This document shows, piece after piece, positions 1-5,454 of a stretch of 5,454 bases of DNA. The notes below the pieces were generated by a model. It worked only from the letters and a program-made list of their open reading frames with translations, was not told the origin of the DNA and made no database searches. The position numbers and the translations under genes are program-made. The stretch's first letter is position 1; each line of letters opens with the position of its first letter. This DNA is from Candidatus Poseidoniaceae archaeon (GTDB lineage: Archaea; Thermoplasmatota; Poseidoniia; Poseidoniales; Poseidoniaceae): the NCBI GenBank assembly GCA_023254445.1, contig JALRLN010000095.1, positions 1-5,454 on the forward strand, written 5' to 3'.

Positions 1-1
1 G

Positions 2-2002
2 GACGCCATCACCGAGGGCATCCCGGACGCCATCCCTGAAGCGAGGCCGCTCGACCAGAGCGTCGACCACGCACCTGCGCGCCCTGTCAACCTGACAGCA
101 TCCGAACGCGCCCTTGCGTTGCGCAACGCCCTTCGATACCTTCCTGCTCATCATCACGAACACGTGGTCGAGGAATTCCTGGCCGAACTCGACCACTACG
201 GGCGCATCGTGATGCACAGGTACCGGCCGAACGTTGCGATGTTCGCCCGACCGATTGCCGAGTACCGCACTGCGTCCACCCATGCTGCTGCGGTGATGCT
301 CATGATCATGAACAACCTCGACCCGGCCGTTGCTCAGTTTCCTCACGAGCTGGTGACCTACGGGGGGAACGGCACGGTGTTCCAAAACTGGGCGCAATTT
401 CGGCTCGTCATGTCCTACCTTGCTCGTCTTCATGACGCGCAAACCTTGGTCATGTACTCCGGCCATCCACTCGGGATGTTTCCATCCAACGCCGAAGCAC
501 CTAGGGTGGTGGTGACGAACGGAATGGTCATCCCGAACCACTCATCAAAGGATGATTTTGCCAGGATGCATGCCCTTGGTGTGACGCAGTACGGGCAAAT
601 GACGGCTGGTTCCTACATGTACATCGGCCCTCAAGGCATCGTGCACGGAACCACCATCACGCTGCTCAACGCAGCACGGTTGCACCTCGGTCTCCCACCC
701 GATGGCGACCTGTCCGGCGTCGCCTTCGTGACGAGTGGCCTTGGGGGCATGTCTGGAGCCCAGGCCAAGGCTGCGGTCATCACGGGTGCTGCATGCTTGA
801 TCTGTGAGGTGAACCCTCATGCGGCCCACAAGCGCCACGAGCAAGGCTGGCTGTCCGAAGTCCACCACGACCTCGACGAAGCCATCGACCGCTTGGTGGC
901 GGCCAAAACTGCCCGGGAGGCTGTGTCGATCGGTTACGTAGGCAACATCGTGGACGTCTGGGAGCGCTTGGTCGACCGTCAGGTCGCCGTCGAATTGGGG
1001 AGCGATCAAACAAGCCTCCACAATCCATTCGCCGGAGGTTACTGTCCCGCGGGGATGACCTACGACGAGGGCATGGACCTCCTTGCCAGCGATCCAAAAC
1101 GGTTCAAGGACGAGGTGCAAGCCACCTTGCGACGTCATGCCGCAGCGGTTGGTACCATGGCCAATCGTGGCATGTACTTCTGGGATTATGGAAACGCCTT
1201 CCTCCTCGAAGCAAGCCGGGCCGGGGCCAACGTGCTGAATCCAGATGGGTCGTTCCGTTACCCCTCGTATGTTGAGGACATCATGGGTCCGATGTGTTTC
1301 GATTACGGGTTTGGCCCGTACCGCTGGGTGTGCACCAGCGGGCGCGATGAGGACCTTGCACTGACCGACACGATTGCAGCCGACGTCATCGAACGGCTCC
1401 TTGAGACCGCGCACGATGGGAACCGCCGTCAATTGATGGACAACCTCCGCTGGATTCGAGCGGCGGGTGCAAACAACCTCGCCGTTGGGAGCAGGGCCCG
1501 AATTTTGTATGCCGATGCCGTTGGCCGATCCGCCATTGCACGCGCGATGAACGAGGCCGTGCGTGACGGTCGATTGCATGGACCAGTTGTGCTTGGCAGG
1601 GACCATCACGACGTGTCAGGAACCGACAGCCCGTACCGGGAGACCGCAGACATCCGCGACGGGTCAATGTTCACCGCCGACATGTCGGTGCACAACGTCA
1701 TCGGCGATGCGAGCCGAGGAGCGACGTGGGTGAGCCTCCACAACGGAGGTGGTGTCGGTTGGGGTGAAGTCATGAACGGGGGCTTTGGATTGCTGTTGGA
1801 CGGGAGCGCAGATGCGGACCGGCGCGCGGAGTCCATGCTCACGTGGGACGTCGAAAACGGTGTGGCCCGAAGGGCGTGGGCTCGGAACGAGGGCGCGCTG
1901 GACACCATCCGAATGGCGATGGCTCGACAACCCGACCTTGTTGTGACCTTGCCCGAACAGGTCAGCGATGAAGACCTCATGCGGTACGTGGGGGACGTCT
2001 GA
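2..2002 (+). CDS. hutU: Urocanate hydratase (urocanase), long type, 5' end outside the window
   Basis: Cytosolic NAD+-dependent enzyme that hydrates trans-urocanate to 4-imidazolone-5-propionate, step two of histidine degradation. The frame is open from base 2, giving 666 visible residues. Codons before the TTG at 119 still look like urocanase N-terminus (EGIPDAIPEARPLDQSVDHA, then ALRNALRYLP), so that TTG is an internal Leu and the true start lies to the left. Visible family motifs, numbered from base 2, are: YGGNGTVFQNW at 120-130; QTLVMYSGHPLG near 147-158; a glycine-rich nucleotide-binding stretch SGLGGMSGAQ at 245-254; GSDQTSLHNP at 333-342; GFGPYRWVCTSG at 436-447, with Cys444 in the region of the catalytic-site cysteine; and SLHNGGGVGWGEVMNGG at 578-594. 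The length fits the roughly 660-690 residue form also found in animals rather than the roughly 560 residue Pseudomonas/Bacillus form, so few residues are missing. No frameshift is visible. The stop overlaps the hutH start. The identification is very secure. Confidence 0.96.
   Translation, partial: DAITEGIPDAIPEARPLDQSVDHAPARPVNLTASERALALRNALRYLPAHHHEHVVEEFLAELDHYGRIVMHRYRPNVAMFARPIAEYRTASTHAAAVMLMIMNNLDPAVAQFPHELVTYGGNGTVFQNWAQFRLVMSYLARLHDAQTLVMYSGHPLGMFPSNAEAPRVVVTNGMVIPNHSSKDDFARMHALGVTQYGQMTAGSYMYIGPQGIVHGTTITLLNAARLHLGLPPDGDLSGVAFVTSGLGGMSGAQAKAAVITGAACLICEVNPHAAHKRHEQGWLSEVHHDLDEAIDRLVAAKTAREAVSIGYVGNIVDVWERLVDRQVAVELGSDQTSLHNPFAGGYCPAGMTYDEGMDLLASDPKRFKDEVQATLRRHAAAVGTMANRGMYFWDYGNAFLLEASRAGANVLNPDGSFRYPSYVEDIMGPMCFDYGFGPYRWVCTSGRDEDLALTDTIAADVIERLLETAHDGNRRQLMDNLRWIRAAGANNLAVGSRARILYADAVGRSAIARAMNEAVRDGRLHGPVVLGRDHHDVSGTDSPYRETADIRDGSMFTADMSVHNVIGDASRGATWVSLHNGGGVGWGEVMNGGFGLLLDGSADADRRAESMLTWDVENGVARRAWARNEGALDTIRMAMARQPDLVVTLPEQVSDEDLMRYVGDV
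1990..1994 (+). promoter_or_regulatory. Shine-Dalgarno-like G-run for hutH
   Basis: GGGGG ends 7 bases before the hutH ATG and lies inside the last codons of hutU. It supports the ATG at 2002 as start and re-initiation by ribosomes finishing hutU. The same spacing pattern precedes the other two starts in the window. Confidence 0.5.
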
Positions 2003-3540
2003 TGCGCACCGTCGTGCTCACCGGTGCACAACTGACGTCGTTCGACGTGATGGCCGTTGCACGAAGCGAGGCGTCGGTCCGAATCTCAGAGGCCGCCCTC
2101 GAACGCGTTCGTGCAGCACGACGATCGGTCGATGGTATTTTGCAGCGTGGTGAAACCGTATACGGCATCAACACGGGATTTGGGGCCTTGGTCAACACCT
2201 CGATTGGACCAGAAGACGTGGAGCGATTGCAGGTCAACCTGATTCGATCACACGCAACGGCCCTCGGAAAACCGCTATCCATTGTTCGCACCCGGGCCAT
2301 GATGACCGTACGGCTCAACTCCCTCGTCAACGGACACTCCGGGGTGCATGAAGACCCGTTGCACCTCATGGTTGACCTGTTGAACGCTGGCATCACGCCC
2401 GTTGTTCCGCACCTCGGAAGCCTCGGAGCAAGCGGAGACCTTGCCCCTCTCTCGCACATGGCGCTCGTTTTGATTGGTGAGGGCGAGGTCTGGCACAACG
2501 GTGTTCCCTCCCCTGCGTCGGACGTCCTCCAGGAGGCTGGGTTGACACCTATCCGTTTGCGAGCCAAGGACGGGCTGTCCCTGATCAACGGCACCAGCCT
2601 GATGTCGTCCTTGCTTGCTGAGGCTGACGTCCTGCTCCACCACCTGCTCCCAATGGCCGACCTGATCCTGTGCGGGGCCCTCGAAGCGCGACGATGTTCG
2701 ATTCGTCCATTCGACCCGCGTATCCACGCCGTGCGGCCGCACCCGGGTCAACGGAAGGTCGCGGCTCGTGTCACGCGTTGGATGGAGCAATCAGCCAACG
2801 TCGCCGACCACGCGGACTGCGACCGGGTGCAGGACCCGTACTCCTTCCGGTGTGCAGCCCAAGTGCACGGCGTTTCTGCCGAACGTTATGATGCGCTTTC
2901 CACCACCGTTCGCATTGAACTCAACGCGGTCACGGACAACCCGCTCATTTTTCCCGACCCCGCCTCGCCAGGACCTCACGAGGTCATCAGCCAGGGAAAT
3001 TTCCACGGGGAAATCCTCGGTCAGACGGCGGACGCCATGGCGTTAGCGCTCTTCGAGCAGGCGTCCATGTCCGAGCGACGAATGGACCAGATGTTGGACC
3101 CTGCTCGATCCGGTGGGCGGGCATTCCTCGCCCATTCTTCCGGGCTTGAATCAGGTTTGATGATTGTGCATTACGTGGCCGGTGCCGCTCTTTCCGAGAT
3201 GCACGGTGGCGTGTTGCCGCGGAGTGCGTTCAGCACCGTCACCTCCGGGGGACAAGAAGACCACGTGTCCATGGGAGCAACCGCGTGTTTCAACCTCCTC
3301 CACGTGATCGAACGATTCGTTGACGTGCTCGCTTGCGAGGCGCTGATTGCGTGCGAGGCCATAGAGGACCTCCCGGTGCAGCCTTCTCAGGCGGTGCAAA
3401 CGCTTCACAAGCAGGTGCGGTCCGTGGCCGATCCGCTGACGGAAGACCGCTCGACAAGCAGCGACCTCGAGTCGATCGGGGCCGCCCTTCGCGCTGGTTC
3501 GTGGCATGCCTTGGTGCAGTCGCTGCATCCAGAACCGTGA
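2002..3540 (+). CDS. hutH: Histidine ammonia-lyase (histidase), complete
   Basis: Cytosolic, normally homotetrameric enzyme that converts L-histidine to trans-urocanate and ammonia, supplying the substrate of the HutU encoded just upstream. It has 512 residues, the usual family length. GSLGASGDLAPL at 139-150 contains the Ala143-Ser144-Gly145 triad that cyclises into the MIO electrophile. Other active-site residues known from Pseudomonas HutH have counterparts here: Tyr54 in VYGINTGFG, His84 in RSHAT, Asn196 in INGTS, Tyr280 and Arg283 in QDPYSFR, Phe334 in GNFHGE, and Glu419 in GGQEDHVSMG. The Ser-His pair at 83-84 and Glu419 favour histidine over phenylalanine or tyrosine as substrate. The ATG shares its A with the hutU TGA and has a G-run 7 bases upstream, which implies an operon and translational coupling. 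The gene looks intact. Confidence 0.97.
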   Translation: MRTVVLTGAQLTSFDVMAVARSEASVRISEAALERVRAARRSVDGILQRGETVYGINTGFGALVNTSIGPEDVERLQVNLIRSHATALGKPLSIVRTRAMMTVRLNSLVNGHSGVHEDPLHLMVDLLNAGITPVVPHLGSLGASGDLAPLSHMALVLIGEGEVWHNGVPSPASDVLQEAGLTPIRLRAKDGLSLINGTSLMSSLLAEADVLLHHLLPMADLILCGALEARRCSIRPFDPRIHAVRPHPGQRKVAARVTRWMEQSANVADHADCDRVQDPYSFRCAAQVHGVSAERYDALSTTVRIELNAVTDNPLIFPDPASPGPHEVISQGNFHGEILGQTADAMALALFEQASMSERRMDQMLDPARSGGRAFLAHSSGLESGLMIVHYVAGAALSEMHGGVLPRSAFSTVTSGGQEDHVSMGATACFNLLHVIERFVDVLACEALIACEAIEDLPVQPSQAVQTLHKQVRSVADPLTEDRSTSSDLESIGAALRAGSWHALVQSLHPEP

Positions 3541-3541
3541 C

Positions 3542-4390
3542 TTATTCCAGAGCCTCACGTTCAAGGTTATCCAAGCTTGACGCGATGTCAGCGAGGCCTG
3601 TGAGCTGGCGCAACCGGAACCTGTCCCGTTCGACGTGCTTCGGTTCAAGGGCATGGGCGCAGGCATCGAGACGTCGCTCGAGGTCGATGGCGAAACGGAC
3701 GCGTTGCTCGACGTCGCGGTACAGGGTTTCCATGCGGTCAGGTTCCGCATCGAGCGCTGGTTCCAGGTCGGAGACATCGAACCCCATCCTTCGCCACTGA
3801 AGCAGCCGTCGCCGAAGTGCGTCAACGCTGAAACCCGGCGGCAACGTTGTGAGGTGTTGGACGCCCTCGTCCACCTCAGGTTCATCGTTCGGGAATGGCT
3901 CTGGAACAGACGCCTCTGGCTGTGCAGGAGCGGCAACCTTCTCCTGCACGGTCGCGTCTTCGACCAGCCAAGGAGCAAGGGTCAACCATTGGGCCACAAC
4001 GTGGTCGCTGTTGGACGCTGCATCAACCACCAACAACAGGGGCGGACCGTTCTGTTCAGAGATCGTATCATCCACGCGCAACAACCACTTCGTGATCTCC
4101 GAACCGCTCAGGCCGTCTGGCAAGGCGTCAAGCACGATGGTGTCGTGCGATGCGATGGCATCCTGAACCGCACGAAGCAGGCCATCAGCGTCAACTGGGA
4201 CGCGATCGGGGCCCGGGCGGCGCGTGCACCAAAGCACGGACATGTGGAGGTCTTCGTTTGAGGTGGAGGGCCATGCATCCGGCGACCGGGTGAACACGAC
4301 CGGTCGTCGAAATCCGTGCTCAAGGACGAACCGCTGGACGTCGTGAACGGCATGCGAAGGACGTACGGCGTGGAGGCGCGTCCGTCCCAT
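3542..4390 (-). CDS. DUF835-like protein with helical C-terminal domain, function unknown
   Basis: This is a 282-residue soluble protein with no signal peptide or membrane segment; its function is not known. Residues about 17-145 look like an alpha/beta domain with strands VVFTR, SVLWCTRR, TIVLDAL and PPLLLVVDAA. The pattern of arginine-bearing strand, helix, hydrophobic strand and 'LLVVD' strand resembles archaeal DUF835 domains. That match is from memory of the family and not verified. Residues 146-180 are a Pro/Glu/Ala-rich acidic linker. Residues 181-282 are predicted helical, with LRRRLLQWRRMGFDVSDLEP, a 'W..GyDVs.Le' element I associate with archaeal regulatory proteins. I chose the ATG at 4390 because GGGGG sits 6 bases upstream and a TATA-like block lies about 40 bases upstream. 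An in-frame ATG at 4423 would add 11 residues but has no ribosome-binding signal. The gene converges on hutH with one base between stops and diverges from the zinc-ribbon gene. Confidence 0.8.
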   Translation of the reverse strand: MGRTRLHAVRPSHAVHDVQRFVLEHGFRRPVVFTRSPDAWPSTSNEDLHMSVLWCTRRPGPDRVPVDADGLLRAVQDAIASHDTIVLDALPDGLSGSEITKWLLRVDDTISEQNGPPLLLVVDAASNSDHVVAQWLTLAPWLVEDATVQEKVAAPAQPEASVPEPFPNDEPEVDEGVQHLTTLPPGFSVDALRRRLLQWRRMGFDVSDLEPALDAEPDRMETLYRDVEQRVRFAIDLERRLDACAHALEPKHVERDRFRLRQLTGLADIASSLDNLEREALE

Positions 4391-4396
4391 GCACTT

Positions 4397-4401
4397 CCCC
4401 C
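4397..4401 (-). promoter_or_regulatory. Shine-Dalgarno-like G-run deciding the minus-strand start
   Basis: On the minus strand GGGGGAAGTGC directly precedes the ATG at 4390, with 6 bases between the G-run and the start. The alternative ATG at 4423 is preceded by an A/T-rich stretch with no purine ribosome-binding motif. This is the main reason for calling the shorter protein. Confidence 0.5.
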
Positions 4402-4424
4402 GTAGGGCCTCGTCCTTGCCCATG

Positions 4425-4436
4425 AATGATTATATC
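4425..4436. promoter_or_regulatory. TATA-like element in a divergent gap, candidate two-way promoter
   Basis: AATGATTATATC is a local A/T island in otherwise GC-rich DNA between the two divergent starts at 4390 (-) and 4468 (+). Archaeal TATA boxes are usually centred about 26 bases before the transcription start. Counting from TTATAT at 4430-4435 leftwards puts the minus-strand transcript start near 4406, leaving a leader of about 16 bases that includes the G-run. Counting rightwards puts the plus-strand start near 4454-4459, leaving a very short leader of roughly 9-14 bases. The fit is better for the minus-strand gene; use in both directions is inferred. Confidence 0.45.
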
Positions 4437-4457
4437 GTCGCTTGATGTGCGTCAAAA

Positions 4458-4461
4458 GGGG
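4458..4461 (+). promoter_or_regulatory. Shine-Dalgarno-like G-run for the zinc-ribbon/EF-hand gene
   Basis: AAAAGGGG ends 6 bases before the ATG at 4468. It matches the position and composition of the G-runs before the other two starts and supports this ATG over the in-frame Met11 at 4498. Confidence 0.45.
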
Positions 4462-4467
4462 ACCACC

Positions 4468-5454
4468 ATGTCGACGAACGAAGGCCATGAACAGAGCATG
4501 GCGGCCTGCGGCGGGTGCTCCGCAATCATTCCCATCGATTCCACGTCGTGCCCAGAGTGCGGCATCCGCCTTGGTGGGGAACAGCAGCGCTGGGAATGTG
4601 GTGCGTGCGGTGAATTGTTCGACCACGAGCCTCGTTCCTGCACCTCGTGCGGCGTCGTGTTTGTCGCGGATGACGTTGTGCACGTCCTTCGTGCGTGGCT
4701 GGACGACAACGGCATGTCCGTGATGGACTTGTTTGGGCGCTTCGACACCAACGGCGACGGCGTCATTGATTCCAGCGAACTGAAAGAAGGACTGTTGGCG
4801 CTCAACCTTGCCGCGCTGCCTCCTGAGCAGGTGGATTTGCTTGTGCGCGCCATCGATGAAAACGGCGATGGCAGCATTGATCTGGGCGAGCTTGAGGCGA
4901 CCCTCGCGTCGGACGATGTATCGCTGGGAGAGGAGCAGGACGGGTCGTCCTCGACGCTGGACTTCAACGAAAACGTGCTCGAGCGCGTGATGGCCAACCA
5001 TGGAATTGGAGTCGAAGAGCGGGAGGCCTTCTTGGAACACGCCTCGACCTTCAACGACGATGGCAACACGTACCTGAAAAAGGACGAACTTGAGAAGGCC
5101 GCATCATCTTGGGCTTCAACGAAGGCGGTACCACCGCTGGACGATGCATTAGAAACGGCAGACGACGAGGCTGGGGGGGACGAATTCGAGGGTTCGCCCG
5201 AGGACGACGATGAGGTCTCAGATGTCGACATTGAAGATGACGTCGAAGCAGACCAACCTCCACCTGAGCACGCCCCGGCGGCCGAGGACGATGAGGCTGA
5301 GGTCATTGACGATGCTGATGAGGACGATGATGCGGAAGACGAAGGCACCGAAACGTACGGTGGCGACGAGGCTGATGACGTTGATGAGGCAGACGACGAT
5401 GCTGACGATGAGGTCAGCGAAGAATCGGTCGTTGGTTCAGATGATGAGGACGAC
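4468..5454 (+). CDS. Double zinc-ribbon, EF-hand, acidic-tail protein; 3' end outside the window
   Basis: The frame is open from ATG 4468 to the window edge, giving 329 visible residues and no stop. There is no signal peptide, so the N-terminus should be cytosolic. Two zinc ribbons come first: Cys14-x2-Cys17 with Cys28-x2-Cys31, and Cys44-x2-Cys47 with Cys58-x2-Cys61; both are CxxC-x10-CxxC. Two canonical EF-hand loops follow, DTNGDGVIDSSE at 93-104 and DENGDGSIDLGE at 130-141, with all calcium-ligand positions filled. A third, degenerate loop may lie at 196-207 (NDDGNTYLKKDE), where Thr replaces the usual Gly at position 6. From residue 220 to the edge there is no Lys or Arg, and 57 of 110 residues are Asp or Glu. 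I recognise the domains but no named family. Calcium-responsive binding of a protein or nucleic acid partner is a guess. The part beyond the window could hold a membrane anchor or further domain. It diverges from the DUF835-like gene. Confidence 0.88.
   Translation, partial: MSTNEGHEQSMAACGGCSAIIPIDSTSCPECGIRLGGEQQRWECGACGELFDHEPRSCTSCGVVFVADDVVHVLRAWLDDNGMSVMDLFGRFDTNGDGVIDSSELKEGLLALNLAALPPEQVDLLVRAIDENGDGSIDLGELEATLASDDVSLGEEQDGSSSTLDFNENVLERVMANHGIGVEEREAFLEHASTFNDDGNTYLKKDELEKAASSWASTKAVPPLDDALETADDEAGGDEFEGSPEDDDEVSDVDIEDDVEADQPPPEHAPAAEDDEAEVIDDADEDDDAEDEGTETYGGDEADDVDEADDDADDEVSEESVVGSDDEDD
5125..5454 (+). repeat. Low-complexity Asp/Glu codon tract encoding the acidic tail
   Basis: This stretch is dominated by GAY and GAR codons with interspersed GCN and GTN, and runs to the window edge. 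It holds many imperfect short repeats such as GATGAGGACGATGATG and GATGAGGCAGACGACGATG. The encoded 110 residues have 57 acidic and no basic positions. The composition also creates a long serine-rich open frame on the opposite strand, which is an artefact. It is a likely site of repeat-number variation and of assembly or alignment errors. Confidence 0.75.

Noticed and set aside
119..121. TTG as the start of hutU
   Set aside because: Conserved urocanase sequence continues in frame upstream to the window edge.
545..1609. Long open frame of 354 codons on the minus strand inside hutU
   Set aside because: It lies wholly antisense to a strongly conserved enzyme gene, its translation resembles no family I know, and GC-rich coding DNA commonly leaves such frames open.
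1977..2594. Minus-strand open frames over the hutU/hutH junction and early hutH
   Set aside because: They are antisense to conserved coding sequence including the MIO region, with no ribosome-binding signal or recognisable domain.
2002..3540. Phenylalanine or tyrosine ammonia-lyase, or an MIO aminomutase, instead of histidase
   Set aside because: The Ser83-His84 pair, Glu419 and the adjacency to urocanase all point to histidine as substrate.
3151..3978. Minus-strand frame of 275 codons spanning the hutH 3' end and the DUF835-like gene
   Set aside because: It overlaps the better-supported minus-strand gene in another frame and is antisense to the conserved hutH C-terminus; its composition is shadow-like.
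3635..4261. Plus-strand frame of 208 codons opposite the DUF835-like gene
   Set aside because: The minus-strand product has ordered alpha/beta and helical patterns and a sensible start, while this frame gives Arg/His/Cys-scattered sequence without a domain.
4452..5348. Serine-rich minus-strand frame of 298 codons (and 4108-5040 in another frame)
   Set aside because: The polyserine is the shifted complement of the GAY/GAR tract coding the acidic tail. The plus strand has zinc ribbons and EF-hands in frame, so these are artefacts.
5125..5454. Acidic tail as a halophile-type acidic proteome signal
   Set aside because: HutU, HutH and the minus-strand protein carry ordinary numbers of Arg and Lys, so the acidity is specific to this tail.

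Overview
The window most likely comes from a moderately GC-rich archaeon of the Thermoplasmatota, perhaps a marine Group II (Poseidoniales) type. This is an inference from gene content, with no rRNA or other marker to confirm it. The pointers are: a cytosolic protein joining zinc ribbons, EF-hands and a very acidic tail; a DUF835-like protein with an archaeal-looking helical C-terminus; a long-type urocanase next to a histidine ammonia-lyase; and an A/T-rich TATA-like element in the only real intergenic gap. A bacterial source is not formally excluded.

Layout. Positions 2-2002 (+) hold urocanate hydratase (hutU), open at the left edge because its true start lies outside the window. Positions 2002-3540 (+) hold a complete histidine ammonia-lyase (hutH), overlapping the hutU stop by one base (TGATG). 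On the opposite strand, 3542-4390 (possibly to 4423) is a 282-residue protein that converges on hutH with a single base between the two stop codons. From 4468 to the right edge (+) is the open 5' part of a zinc-ribbon/EF-hand protein with a long Asp/Glu tail. The last two genes are divergent and share a short gap with one A/T-rich block that could serve as promoter for either or both.

How the genes work together. HutH deaminates L-histidine to trans-urocanate and ammonia, and HutU hydrates urocanate to 4-imidazolone-5-propionate, so the two are consecutive steps of histidine degradation and are probably translated from one mRNA. The hut genes for the later steps are not in view and could lie to the left. 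The other two genes have no visible link to histidine use; their divergent arrangement allows joint regulation, and both look regulatory or sensory rather than metabolic.

The sequence is densely coding: there is no gene-free stretch over 300 bases, and I see no RNA genes, insertion sequences, CRISPR arrays or convincing terminator hairpins. All three starts inside the window have a run of four or five G residues 6-7 bases upstream, which helps choose the start of the minus-strand gene. I saw no convincing multi-gene system that is new; the least described items are the zinc-ribbon/EF-hand/acidic-tail protein and its divergent DUF835-like neighbour.
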